DNA from: Baffinella frigidus
Lineage: Eukaryota; Cryptophyceae; Cryptomonadales; Baffinellaceae
Direction: 5' to 3'
NCBI GenBank assembly: GCA_026770585.1
Contig: MU647310.1
Coordinates: forward strand, 97,506-122,542
Length of the DNA stretch: 25,037 bases
How positions within the stretch are numbered: the first letter of the stretch is position 1; each line of letters begins with the position of its first letter. The position numbers and the translations under genes were made by a program. Below are positions 1 to 7,020 of this stretch, piece after piece. A model generated the notes under the pieces. It ran no database searches and was not told the origin of the DNA. It saw only the letters and a program-made list of their open reading frames with translations.

Positions 1-47
1 CAGACGGAGGAGCTACGGAAGCGGCACCGGGCGCTGGAGCACCTCCC
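1..47 (+). pseudogene. Truncated copy of gene 1 exon a 5' edge
   Basis: Identical to 149-195 over 47 bases, including the CAG acceptor triplet; similarity stops at base 48. No donor follows, so it cannot work as this exon. It may extend left of the window. Confidence 0.85.
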
Positions 48-151
48 CTACTGTCTAGTCCCTAGTCCCCTAGTCCCTGAACTATCCAATCTAGATTCTC
101 AACACTACACGCTCCGTGCGGTCCTTGACCTCTCGATTGCTCATGGAACAG

Positions 152-262
152 ACGGAGGAGCTACGGAAGCGGCACCGGGCGCTGGAGCACCTCCCACTCT
201 CCGCGGAGCTCAAGTTCGCGGAGATGGACGTCTCGTCCCTCGTCTCGCGCCGCGTCGCCCAG
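152..262 (+). CDS. Gene 1 exon a (HLPLSAE segment)
   Basis: After a CAG acceptor (149-151), 37 codons read TEELRKRHRALEHLPL and on to SLVSRRVAQ, ending CAG before GTTCTT. Phase is 0 at both ends. The sequence is charged and probably helical. An in-frame ATG at 143 exists, but the window-start copy of this exon begins at the same CAG, which favours an internal exon. Its first 47 bases (149-195) are duplicated exactly at 1-47, and its last 22 (241-262) recur with one mismatch at 531-552. Confidence 0.65.
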
Positions 263-3200
263 GTTCTTAACTTTTCGCGCGCTTTCCCCAGCTACATCTT
301 ACTCCCTAGCGGTGTCTCTTTCCCCCCCTAGCTATGTCTTACTCCCAAGCTTTGTCTCAGTCTATTTAGGCGACGTGATGTGGTGGGCCCAGAATACCGG
401 GAAGCAGGCTTGTCGACTTGAGGATAGTCTATCGACGCGCTCTCCGTACAAAAAGTTACTATCGTCACGTCCGAATAAACTGTCCATTGAATATATATAG
501 GCCACACTCACAAGAATTGTCCGGACGTGACGTCTCGCGCCGCGTCGCTCAGGCTCCCACCCCGCCCCAAGTCCATGCCCAAGTAGGCGCTGACTGCACT
601 GGGGTGTTGTTAACGGTGTTTTCAAACGCACCATGTGGCGTGCGCGGGACCAAGACATGATGCGGCGCCCGGTTTGGAGGCGCGAGCACCTGGGTTTAGA
701 GTTTGGGGCACCTGGGTTTGAAGTTTTGGGCACCTGGGTTTAGAGTTTGGGGCGGGTGGGCCGTGTCCCGAGGCGGGCCCGTCGTCCTCATGCGGGGGTT
801 GGTGCAGATGTTCGCGGGAACCCGAGTGAGGCAGAGCCAGGAAGTCCAAGAGCAAGAGTAGGCGCTGACTGCAGCGGACTGCAGTCAGCCCTCTGCAGGG
901 CTCAGCAAGAAAAAGGCGCGCGGAGCGCGGAGCGGGGTGTCTGGCTTCGGGGAACTACCGTGGTGTGCTTACGGTGTTGGGAGTGTGGGTTGGGACTCTG
1001 AGCCCTAGCCCCTAATCCCTGAAACGGTGCAGGTGTTCGCGGGGAAGCTGCGGGAGCGGGACGCGGCAAGGAAGGCCAGGAGGCGCCGCGAGGAGGCTGC
1101 TGTCGCGCGCGTCGAGGTGCGCTGTCTGTCTGTCTCTCTCTCTGTCGCTCGCTCTCTCTCTCTCTGACGCTCGCTCTCTCTCGCTCGCTCGCTCTCTCTC
1201 TCTCTCTGTCGCTCGCTCTCTCTCTGTCGCTCGCTCTCTCTCGCTCGCTCGCTCGCTCGCTCTCTTTCTCTCTCTCTCTCTGTCGCTCGCTCTCTCTGTG
1301 TCGCTCGCTCTCTCTCGCTCGCTCGCGCTCACTCTCGCTCTCTACATGTCTATCTCTTTGTGTCTGTCTGTCTCTCCCACGCACCTGCATGATCACCTGA
1401 CACTGCTCATGATCACCTGAGGAGGTAATCCGACCAACTTAACCACTGAGCCACGATTGCGGTGTGTGATTCAAGGGGACACAGCCTCTGTGCGAGTAGT
1501 AACCCGGGTGGTGGGCGCCTGCGGCATGGCAGAAGGAGGTCCTAAACCTACAACCTCAACCATAAACCATAGACCATAAACCATAAACTATAAACCATAA
1601 ACCATACACCATACACCATAAACCCTAAACCACAAACCCCAAACCCCAAACTCCAAACTCCAAACTCCAAACTCCAAACTCCAACCTGAAACCCCAAACG
1701 GCCTGCTGCCTGACAGAAGGAGGAGCGGCGCAAACGGACTTCAGCGCCCCCCCCCCCAGACCTCTTCTGCGGGCCCAGCCTCATGGCTGCCATGGCTGCC
1801 GCGCAGGTCCGCTTCCATAACCTGTTGTATGTATGTATGTATGTATGTATGTCTGTCTGTCGGCCGCCGAGGTCCGCATCCGCAACTCCCTGCACGATGG
1901 CTCAGGCCCGCCCCAAAGCTCCACCCAAGCCCCGAAACGCTCGCGCCGGCGGGACGATCAGGCCTGAGCGTTTCGCGGGCGTGCTGTCCGATCAACGCAC
2001 GATGCTCGGGTGTGTTGGCGCGGGGGGGCAACCTGCACCGCCGTGCGTAGCACCCCCGCGCCTCGTGCGGTGTAGGACGCATCGCGCCGATGCGGCGTTG
2101 CGAGCCAACACGCGGTTGGAAACGCACTGTAGCGTGAGTGTGTTCGCCAGGAGTAGTGTGAGTCTGTAGCGTGGGTTTGTTCACACGGTGTCAGTAACGC
2201 TGGTTGTACAGTGGCAGCGGGACTAGCGTGGATTTGTTCGCAAGGTGCAAGGCTGGTTGTGAATTGCCCCGGCACCAGGTGTAGGCTAACCCCGCACCCT
2301 AAATGCCTAGTTGTGAATCGGCAGGGGGACTAGCGTGGGTGTGTTTGCAAGGTGTAAGGCTGGTTGTGAATTGCCCCGGCACCAAGTGTAGGCTAACTCC
2401 GAACCGTAAAAGCTAGTTGGGAATCGGCAGGGGGACTACGACGAGGCAGAGCTGGCGATGCTCTTCGCCCAGGACGGCCTTCCGCCCCTGCCTTCCCAGG
2501 TGTGCAGCGTCGATCCATTCTTCATCCTTCATCCTGGCGGCTTTGCCCCCCCACACTTCGAGCAGTGCCCGCACAGCCCCCTCGTGGCCATGCTCCGACG
2601 CCACGTGTGCATGCATAGTCCCACGAGCATGCCCCCCCCCCTATGGATGGTGCGTGTCTTCCCCGGTTCGGGTTTCGGGGTTCGCGGGACGGCCTTCCGC
2701 CCCTGCCTTCGCAGATGCTCTTCACGACCACGCAAGATTGTTGGGTGATGCTCTTCGCCCAGGACGGCCTTCCGCACCTGCCTTCTCAGGTGAATGGGGT
2801 ACCTGACCAGAAATTAGGTAGTTAGGCCTACGGGATTGCCTAGGACCTCCTACCGTAGGCCGAGACTTTTTGGTCCTGGGATCCCGCGGCCTACGGTAGG
2901 AGGTCCTAGGCAATGCCGTAGGCCTAACTGCCCCATTTTCAGGCCGTTGGCCCGTGAAGGTGCGCAGCGTCCATTCTTCATCCTGGAGGCTTGCCCCTCC
3001 CCCCACTTTCATCTCGAAAGATAACTGAATCAGTTCCCTAATTCGCGTTTTCATTTAATTAGGAGGCCTAATTAACTTTACTATGCCCTTACTAATTTCT
3101 CCTATTCAACCTCCTATTGAAAGGGAACTGATTCAGTTATCTTCCGAGATGAACTACGAGCAGTCCCCGCACAGCCCCCTCGTGGCCCTGCTCCGACGCC

Positions 3201-6200
3201 ACGCGTGCATGCATAGTCCCAGGAGCATGCCCCCCCCCCCCCTATCCCTCAAGTGCCCAGTAGGCTCACACACCCTACGGTAGGGTCCTAGGACCTGCCT
3301 AGGGCGAGTGAGGATGAATATTCACCCTAGCCCCCCCTAGGGACGGTGCGTGTCTTTCCCGGTTTGGATGTCGGGGGTCGCGGGACGTTCTTCCGCCCCT
3401 CCCCTCCCAGGTGCTCTCCCCGACCACGCAAGACTGTTGGGTTGAGCTGGCAGAACAAGTCAGTTCACACGGAACTTGTGCCAACTTTCCGAAATTTCGA
3501 ATTTTGCGCCCCGGAGCGCACACGTGCGTCATGATTTGCATGGAGGGGTCTGGTGCGAAAACAGATTCAATCTAAAACACCTCTTAAAGGGTGGATTTTG
3601 CCATCTTAGTCTCGACATAGCTTCATAACACAGCACCAAATGCACCCCCAAGATAGCAAAAAATGGATTTGAATTAAACATGTTTCCACATGAGATCCAG
3701 GGAGGGAGGGGGGGGGGGGGGCGCGTGTGAGAGGACCTTGGGTGTTGCGGAGCGCTGACGTCGCCTTTCTCCGAAGCGCATGCTAACTGCACAGGAGAGC
3801 AGACGACGGTTCTGGGCATGACGATGGCCCCTTGTTCCGCAGAGAGATTGATGATTTATTGCCCAACAACCAGCGTTAGCTTTTGTTGCCAAACAACCAG
3901 CGTCAGCGCCGCACATGCTACGCATTGTGCCACTTACTGTACCCCGTGTCGGCCGCGCATTCGAGCGTTTTCCGGATGGATTCCAACTCCACCTCCTACG
4001 TTCCGCAGATGAACCACACCTCGCCGGGGACGTCTCCGGCCGCAGCTTTAGGGGGGGGGGAGTGAGCGCTGAGAGCTGCGAGGTGCGAGGTGCGGGGTGC
4101 GGGTTGACCATCAACAGATGGAGCTGACGGCAGCGCTCGTGCGGCAGATGAACCAGACCTCGCCGGGGACGTCTCCGGCCGCGGGCGGGGTCGCGGGCGG
4201 GGACGCGGGCGCTCGCTGGTCCCAGATGGCTCAGGTCTAAGCCCCCACACTCCTCACCGAGCTCACCGAGGTACCCCTCGCGACGCCCTCTCACTGACTG
4301 GTACGCACTGGTACGGACTTGTAGTGATTGGTACGCGGGTGGGGAGGTGGGCGCCCGTTGGTCCCAGATGGCTCGGGTCCGCCCCACTGCCACCCCAAAC
4401 CGTGCACCATACACCCCAAACCATACACCATAAACTATAAACCATAAACCATACACTATCAATAAACGCGGCTCGCCAAAGAATGGAACCAGACTGGCGC
4501 CAGCTGGGACCAGGGCGCCCCCGCTGGTCCCAGATGGCTCAGGTCCGCCCCGAAGCTCCACCCAACCCCCCAAGCCCCGAACCCGTGCGGTGATGTTGCG
4601 CACACCCGTGAAGACCATGTCCATCCACGTCCAATAAATACACTACCAGATTTTTTCCGGGGGCGGAAGAGCACGTCGGCAGTCACTGTGGAGGCAGCTT
4701 CCCCCGGGAGAAACCACGAACTCCCGAACCGGAGCCTGTCTTTATCCGGGGAAACCTATTTTTCTTTCATTCGATTGCAACGAAAATTACTACACAATTC
4801 GTTCTTATTAGTAATATAAAAGAATCTGTGTAGTAATTTTATTGCCATCAAATGAAAGAGAAATAGGTTTCCCCGGATAAGTCTGGCAGGCAGTGGCGCT
4901 TCCCTGCGGCAGACACGCGGTGGCGTGGGGTTGATGATCAGCACCCGTCACCCCCACCCTAAACCCTAAACCCCAAACCCCAAACCCTAAAGACCAAACC
5001 TCAAACCCCAAACCCCAAACCCCAAACCCTAAAGACCAAACACTAAACATTTTTGCTGGTGCTGATCTTCTCATCTCCGCGCGCCGTAGAAGACATTTCG
5101 ACTGGTGCTCCGGTGCCAAAAGCGCCTGAAATATCGTGTTTTGGGAGCAGGAGCGACGCGAGGCACCGACAGCCCCGGACGCGTTCCCCTCCATCGATGC
5201 AAGCATCCTTCCCCACCACCGCCCAAAACAAATACTGTATGCGCCTGAAAAAAATCAGAGCCTGAAAAACAATCGTTATGGAGCAGGGGCGGCGCGAGGT
5301 ACCGATCGCCGCGGACGCCTTCCCCTCCCTCGGAGGATCGGCGTTCCCCTCCCTCGCGAGCGCCTCCCCCCCGAAGCAGCCGGCGTCCTGGGGCCGCCCC
5401 GCCCCGGTGTCCCCCGCGCTCAGCGCGTCGTCGCACACGAAGGCGGCGGCGCCTCCCGCCGCAGCAACGCTGGGGGCGCGCGCGTTCGGCGCGATGGCGA
5501 TTGGGGGGCGCGCGGGAGGGGCGGGGTGGGCGGGGGCGGGGGCGGGGGCGGGGGCGGGGGAGGAGGAGGGGGTGTTTGATATGGATGAGGATGTTTCGGA
5601 GGAGGAGCGGAGGCGCCGCACGGCCATAGCCCGCGATCGGTATCGCCCCGCTGCCTTTGCGGGGTGAGGGGTGGGGGGTGAGGAATTGGGGCTTGGGTTT
5701 CCACCCCTCCTTCCTTCCACCAGCGTTGCTCTGTAAGTCATCTCTCCCGCAGCAAAACCACTCCCGCACGACTCTTGCTGGGAACCACCCCCACACACCA
5801 CGCCCCCTGACTCTCCCCCCCTCCCCCCACGCGCTGCCGAGCGTGGGACGCACACACACACACCCTGAACCCCTCTCTTGGTGCAGCGCGTGAGACGCGG
5901 CGCTGGCGGCAGCGCCAACCAAAAACCATAAACCATAAACCAAAAACCATAAACCATAAACCATAAACCATAAACCATAAACCATAAGCCATAAACCATA
6001 AATCCTCCCCCCTCCCGCAGGGCAGCGCGTGGGACGCGGAGCCCTTAACCCTAAACCCTAAACCCTAAACCCTGAACTCTGAAACCGAAACGCCGCTTTT
6101 CGAACCCATCCTCCCCTCCATGACCACCGCCTCCCGCCCAAGCTTCCTAGAGCGGTTTTCTCATCTGTCGGCCACTCACCGACATGAAAATATGAACAAG

Positions 6201-6481
6201 GGCTCCAATTCCGGCAACTTTTGGCGTGATTCTGAAGTTTTAGAGTTTTATTTTGTGATAAAAATGCCAAAAGTGGCCGGAATTGGAGCCCTTGTTCATA
6301 AATTTCATATCGGTTGGTGGCCGACAGATGCGAAAACCGCTCTAACCCCGCCCCCTCTTGGTGCAGCGCGTGGGATGCGGCGCTGGCGGCAGCTGCGCCC
6401 AAGGAGAAGGAGGAGGGCGCGGGCCCCGCGGAGCTGACGACGGACGCGGCCAAGAAGAAGTCGGGCCGCAAGCACAAGCAG
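152..6481 (+). CDS. Gene 1: split gene, RNF10/Mag2-like RING E3 ligase C-terminal part (partial)
   Basis: Seven exons (152-262, 1033-1116, 1717-1806, 2431-2499, 4118-4234, 5287-5663, 6367-6481) join in one frame with GT-AG introns. The first five junctions are phase 0 and the sixth is phase 2. The conceptual product of about 321 residues has an HLPLSAE segment, a basic/acidic helix, a Pro/Ala/Ser-rich tail with two FPSL motifs and an SQMAQ segment, an acidic patch and a Lys-rich end (KKKSGRKHKQ). From memory, RNF10 and yeast Mag2 show the same run: HLPL, then VS, then a K/R/E-rich helix, then a low-complexity tail with FPSF and AQM, then a KKxKKQK end. That family is a RING-HC E3 that ubiquitinates 40S ribosomal proteins in the cytosol. 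The RING would lie 5' of this window. The last exon was not found. The exon chain is more certain than the family name; another low-complexity protein is possible. Confidence 0.5.
531..552 (+). pseudogene. Truncated copy of gene 1 exon a 3' edge
   Basis: Matches 241-262 at 21 of 22 bases (codes VSRRVAQ). The donor GT of the original is GC here (CAG then GCTCCC). Confidence 0.8.
687..753 (+). repeat. Short tandem repeat in gene 1 intron
   Basis: About three copies of a 22-24 base unit reading GCACCTGGGTTTAGAGTTTG, with a TTTAG core related to the telomere-like arrays elsewhere. The rest of the 263-1032 intron shows only exon-edge copies. Confidence 0.75.
798..842 (+). pseudogene. Decayed copy of gene 1 exon b 5' edge
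   Basis: GTGCAG followed by ATGTTCGCGGGAA parallels the acceptor and start of the 1033 exon (GTGCAG, GTGTTCGCGGGGAA). Downstream similarity fades and the frame meets TAG after 17 codons. Confidence 0.65.
1033..1116 (+). CDS. Gene 1 exon b (basic helix)
   Basis: Twenty-eight codons after a GTGCAG acceptor: VFAGKLRERDAARKARRRRE then EAAVARVE, ending GAG before GTGCGC, phase 0 to 0. The Arg/Lys/Glu/Ala spacing is that of a long charged helix. It joins exon a to give SRRVAQ-VFAGKL, matching the place where the RNF10 family has its KRKRQRQKKAREE-type helix. The following intron opens straight into a CT/CG microsatellite. Confidence 0.7.
1123..1372 (+). repeat. TC/GCTC microsatellite
   Basis: Imperfect runs of TCTC and GCTC filling the 5' part of the intron after exon b. 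Read on the minus strand it gives long RERERASERE-type frames, which are artefacts. The pyrimidine-rich run on the gene strand could affect acceptor choice. Confidence 0.9.
1540..1701 (+). repeat. Telomere-like heptamer array (CCATAAA/CTCCAAA variants)
   Basis: Degenerate seven-base units on the CCNTAAA/CCCCAAA theme, changing from ATAAACC-type units at the left to CTCCAAA at the right. It sits just before exon c and begins immediately after an AAGGAG/GT sequence that echoes exon c's start. Confidence 0.85.
1717..1806 (+). CDS. Gene 1 exon c (low-complexity, tentative)
   Basis: Thirty codons after ACAG: KEERRKRTSAPPPPDLFC then GPSLMAAMAAAQ, ending CAG before GTCCGC, phase 0 to 0, in frame with exons b and d. 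It continues the basic stretch and then becomes Pro/Ala-rich. Eleven consecutive C followed by CAG (about 1747-1759) is a second possible acceptor that would shorten the exon to its last 16 codons. Its donor region (GCCGCGCAG/GTCCGC) is echoed at 1863-1890. Confidence 0.45.
1826..1861 (+). repeat. GTAT tetranucleotide microsatellite
   Basis: Consecutive GTAT units ending in GTCT, 20 bases after the exon c donor. Confidence 0.9.
1896..1940 (+). pseudogene. Copy of the gene 1 exon e donor region
   Basis: GATGGCTCAG followed by CCGCCCCAAAGCTCCACCCA closely matches 4533-4577. This places a copy of an edge and its intron flank about 2.3 kb upstream of the intact exon e. Confidence 0.7.
2214..2426 (+). 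repeat. Two 106-107 base tandem units, each starting with a splice-acceptor-like GCAG-GGGACTA
   Basis: Units 2214-2320 and 2321-2426 each start GCAG, then C/GGGGACTAGCGTG, and run through a shared GGCTGGTTGTGAATTGCCCC block to GAATCG. The third GCAG (2427-2430) is the true acceptor of exon d, whose first bases GGGGACTA repeat the unit start. More decayed copies lie at about 2128-2213. The repeat unit is therefore intron plus the exon's first bases. Confidence 0.85.
2431..2499 (+). CDS. Gene 1 exon d
   Basis: Twenty-three codons GDYDEAELAMLFAQDGLPPL then PSQ after CGGCAG, ending CAG before GTGTGC, phase 0 to 0. The acidic start and Leu/Pro end look like a short linear segment in the low-complexity tail. 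I do not recognise it as a domain. Its 3' part from ATG at 2458 is inside a 290-base unit duplicated downstream. Confidence 0.55.
2458..2747 (+). repeat. Tandem unit A (290 bases, without palindromic insertions)
   Basis: Starts in exon d at ATGCTCTTCGCCCAGG and includes the donor and 248 bases of intron, ending at TTGGGTG. It aligns through its whole length with 2748-3442 once three palindromes are removed from the latter, so this copy shows the unoccupied state. Confidence 0.85.
2687..2714 (+). pseudogene. Truncated copy of exon d 3' edge
   Basis: GGACGGCCTTCCGCCCCTGC through CAG repeats 2472-2499 with one mismatch. The donor GT is replaced by AT. Confidence 0.75.
2748..2790 (+). pseudogene. 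Exon d 3' edge copy with intact donor
   Basis: Codes MLFAQDGLPHLPSQ, differing from exon d by one residue, ends CAG/GTGAAT, and lies in tandem unit B. An upstream GCAG/ATG at 2711-2717 could make it an alternative exon (MLFTTTQDCWVMLFAQ...). Confidence 0.7.
2793..2957 (+). mobile_element. Palindromic MITE-like element, family 1 copy a
   Basis: Long inverted arms read AGGCCTACGG(C/G)ATTGCC, TAGGACCTCCTACCGTAGGC, then a centre near 2870-2885. The right arm continues CCCCATTTTCAGGCCGTTGG. The left arm has 19 extra bases in GGGGTA...GGTAGTTAGG and has lost its outermost end. It starts within three bases of a donor-like CAG/GTGAAT. Unit A lacks it at CCAGGTGTGCAGCGT (2497-2511). Confidence 0.8.
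3010..3151 (+). mobile_element. Palindromic MITE-like element, family 12
   Basis: Terminal inverted repeats of about 28 bases start CATCTCGAAAGATAACTGAA and are matched in reverse by the end GTTATCTTCCGAGATG. The interior is AT-rich (TTAATTAGGAGGCCTAATTAA). Flanks CACTTT and AACTACGAGCAG correspond to CACTTCGAGCAG in unit A (2553-2564), which shows the empty site. Confidence 0.8.
3244..3335 (+). mobile_element. Truncated palindromic element, family 11 copy b
   Basis: TATCCCTCAAGTGCCCAGTA, then GGCTCACACACCCTACGGTA and CCTAGGACCTGCCTAGGGC match 9846-9910. The right arm is replaced by GATGAATATTCACCCTAG. In unit A the site is uninterrupted (CCCCTATGGATGGTGCG), consistent with insertion at TA. 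Confidence 0.7.
3383..3410 (+). pseudogene. Decayed copy of exon d 3' edge
   Basis: GGACGTTCTTCCGCCCCTCC to CCCAG then GTGCTC aligns with 2687-2714 in the paralogous unit. It keeps AG/GT but differs at several bases. Confidence 0.6.
3443..4003 (+). other. Intron stretch, mostly unassigned, with two dispersed-repeat segments
   Basis: No exon seen. Bases 3640-3700 (AAGATAGCAAAAAATGG, AATTAAACATGTTTCCACAT) resemble 18403-18470. Bases 3850-3957 (TTATTGCC, AACAACCAGCGT, GCGCCGCACATGCTACGCAT) resemble 11383-11492. A run of 14 G lies at 3709-3722. Confidence 0.6.
4004..4045 (+). pseudogene. Truncated copy of an internal piece of exon e
   Basis: CGCAGATGAACCACACCTCG and on to GACGTCTCCGGCCGC matches 4146-4187 with few differences (MNHTSPGTSPAA), then diverges into GGGGGGGG and TGA. 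Confidence 0.8.
4118..4234 (+). CDS. Gene 1 exon e (ends WSQMAQ)
   Basis: Thirty-nine codons after CAACAG: MELTAALVRQMNQTSP, a Gly/Ala stretch, then ARWSQMAQ, ending CAG before GTCTAAG, phase 0 to 0. RNF10 proteins carry a comparable SFAQM segment in their tail (from memory). Three truncated copies flank it (4004-4045, 4351-4376, 4513-4542). The GGCGGGG repeats within the exon are slippage-prone. Confidence 0.6.
4351..4376 (+). pseudogene. Copy of exon e 3' edge
   Basis: GCGCCCGTTGGTCCCAGATG then GCTCGG repeats the end of exon e (GTTGGTCCC against GCTGGTCCC; CTCGG against CTCAG), followed by GTCCGCCCC, so a GT is kept. Confidence 0.75.
4392..4466 (+). repeat. Telomere-like array (CCATACA/CCATAAA variant)
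   Basis: About ten degenerate heptamers such as ACCATAAACCATACA, between two copies of the exon e edge. Confidence 0.8.
4513..4542 (+). pseudogene. Copy of exon e 3' edge with donor
   Basis: GGGCGCCCCCGCTGGTCCCA then GATGGCTCAG repeats the last 30 bases of exon e closely, followed by GTCCGCCCCGAAGCTCCACC. It keeps an AG/GT junction and could act as a decoy donor. Confidence 0.8.
4742..4880 (+). mobile_element. Palindromic element, family 3 copy a, 4-base TSD GTCT
   Basis: TTATCCGGGGAAACCTATTT to its inverse ending CCCCGGATAA, with inner arms AAAATTACTACAC and GTGTAGTAATTTT around TTATTAGTAATATAA. GTCT occurs on both sides (4738-4741, 4881-4884). Same family as 7323-7463 and 23354-23493. Confidence 0.9.
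4955..5048 (+). repeat. Telomere-like array (CCCCAAA/CCCTAAA)
   Basis: Twelve or so units with interspersed GACCAAACC, in the intron before exon f and about 75 bases downstream of the family 3 element. Confidence 0.85.
5145..5205 (+). pseudogene. Truncated copy of exon f 5' edge
   Basis: GGAGCAGGAGCGACGCGAGG, then a frame reading APTAPDAFPSIDAS, aligns with 5281-5340 (EQGRREVPIAADAFPSLGGS). Even the upstream GCCTGAAA and ATCGT spacing is shared, so the copied unit includes the branch/acceptor region. It diverges after about 60 bases. Confidence 0.8.
5287..5663 (+). CDS. Gene 1 exon f (FPSL motifs, Ala/Pro/Ser tail, acidic patch)
   Basis: One hundred twenty-five codons plus two bases after GAGCAG, ending TTTGCGGG before GTGAGG (phase 2 end). 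Order: GRREVPIAADAFPSLGG, a second FPSL, Ser/Pro/Ala low complexity, a Gly/Ala run from a GGGGGC microsatellite (5525-5562), acidic EEEGVFDMDEDVSEEERRRR, then IARDRYRPAAFAG. FPSL motifs and acidic-basic switches are typical of disordered tails in ribosome-associated RING E3s. An in-frame ATG at 5278 would also allow an alternative start. Confidence 0.7.
5868..5920 (+). pseudogene. Truncated copy of exon g 5' edge with stop
   Basis: CCTCTCTTGGTGCAGCGCGT, then GAGACGCGGCGCTGGCGGCA, parallels 6352-6392. The codon that reads TGG in exon g is TGA here. A telomere-like array follows directly. Confidence 0.85.
5918..6003 (+). repeat. Telomere-like array, homogeneous CCATAAA variant
   Basis: About twelve units of AACCATAAACCATAAACC with rare AAAACC and AGCC variants, joined without spacer to the broken exon g copy on its left. 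Read on the minus strand it gives MVYGLWF repeats, which are not protein. Confidence 0.9.
6014..6042 (+). pseudogene. Second short copy of exon g 5' edge
   Basis: CCCGCAGGGCAGCGCGTGGG then ACGCGGAGCC repeats the acceptor and the AWDA codons (here SAWDAEP) before breaking into CCCTAAA repeats. Confidence 0.75.
6044..6078 (+). repeat. Short CCCTAAA array
   Basis: Four to five telomere-type units directly after the second exon g copy. Confidence 0.85.
6150..6342 (+). mobile_element. Palindromic element, family 10, TA target duplication
   Basis: GAGCGGTTTTCTCATCTGTC to its inverse ending GAAAACCGCTC, flanked by TA on both sides (6148-6149, 6343-6344). Inner arms include AAGGGCTCCAATTCCGGC and its inverse, giving a near-perfect hairpin with arms of about 90 bases. 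It ends 24 bases before the exon g start. Confidence 0.9.
6367..6481 (+). CDS. Gene 1 exon g (Lys-rich tail)
   Basis: After CTTGGTGCAG, one base completes the Gly codon from exon f, then 38 codons AWDAALAAAAPKEKEEGAGP to TTDAAKKKSGRKHKQ, ending CAG before GTATGTG, phase 2 to 0. The basic end resembles the KKRKKQK end of RNF10-type proteins. A terminal exon is still needed. The nearest open piece after GCAG at 6764 (VRVPAGAHLTRGLLSAKN, stop at 6825-6827) looks more like an echo of this exon's donor than a true exon. Confidence 0.7.
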
Positions 6482-6592
6482 GTATGTGCCCGTGATCCAC
6501 CTGGAATCTGCCCGGACTCGGTCCGGGACGATACCGAGTCGGGTTCGGAAGTGCGGTGTGGACTTGAGATCGACTCAGTCAGCACAAGCTGA

Positions 6593-6752
6593 TAGGGTAA
6601 CGGCCTGAAAATGGGGTAGTTAGGCCTACGGCATTGCCTAGGACCTCCTCCCGTAGGCCGGGACTTTTTGGTCCTAGGATCCCTCGGCCTACGGTAGGAG
6701 GTCCTAGGCAATGCCGTATGCCTCACTACCCCATTTTCAGGCCGTTAGCCTA
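6593..6752 (+). mobile_element. Palindromic element, family 1 copy b (intact)
   Basis: TAGGGTAACGGCCTGAAAAT to its inverse CCGTTAGCCTA; inner arms GGCCTACGGCATTGCCTAGG and GGAGGTCCTAGGCAATGCCG; centre near 6668. It is the most complete member of the family. Fragments of the same end occur at 10225-10236 and 21690-21725. Confidence 0.85.
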
Positions 6753-6845
6753 TGAAAGCAGGTCCGTGTCCCTGCGGGTGCTCATCTAACGCGAGGCCTG
6801 CTGAGTGCCAAGAACTCTCTCTCTCCCTAGCCGCAGGCGCAGGTA

Positions 6846-6962
6846 CAGGGGTACCTCGCTCATAAGAAACCGCCCCCCCCCTAGGACCACCATAGGGCCC
6901 TAGGCATAGCCCTACTGTAGGGTCCTAGGGGGGCGCGGTTTCTTATGAGCGAGGTACCCCTG
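6846..6962 (+). mobile_element. Palindromic element, family 2 copy a (117 bases)
   Basis: CAGGGGTACCTCGCTCATAA and its inverse ending GAGGTACCCCTG, with GAAACCGCCCCCC arms and a CCTACTGTAGGGTCCTAGG centre. Left flank TA, right flank GA. Same length as the copy at 7777. Confidence 0.9.
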
Positions 6963-7020
6963 GATGTGCCCCCGCCCCGACGAGGTCCGGGACGATGATG
7001 AGTCTGTTCCACGAGACTGG

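Larger units (their letters stand above)
2748..3442 (+). repeat. Tandem unit B (same unit with three palindromic insertions)
   Basis: Homologous to unit A in order: ATGCTCTTCGCC, GCAGCGT, CATTCTTCATCC, GAGCAGT, CATGCATAGTCCCA, GACGGTGCGTGTCTT, GACCACGCAAGA. Elements at about 2793-2957, 3010-3151 and 3244-3335 interrupt it. Subtracting them returns roughly 290 bases, the size of unit A. The exon-like edge at 2748-2790 keeps its frame and a GTGAAT donor. Confidence 0.85.

Noticed and set aside
902-1396. Minus-strand frame rich in RERERASERE
   Set aside because: Translation of a TC/GCTC microsatellite, as are the frames at 7936-8340.
3674-4624. Minus-strand frame of 316 codons
   Set aside because: Runs through a telomere-like array, GC-rich exon e complement and a dispersed repeat. 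No recognisable domain.
5043-5999. Long minus-strand open frame (318 codons) starting with MVYGLWF repeats
   Set aside because: The repeats are the CCATAAA array read backward, and the rest is antisense to exon f. No domain or splice logic.
6764-6827. Terminal exon of gene 1 (VRVPAGAHLTRGLL, stop TAG)
   Set aside because: No pyrimidine tract before GCAG, and the sequence resembles the exon g donor region (AAGCAG/GTATGTGCCCGTG), so an edge echo is more likely.
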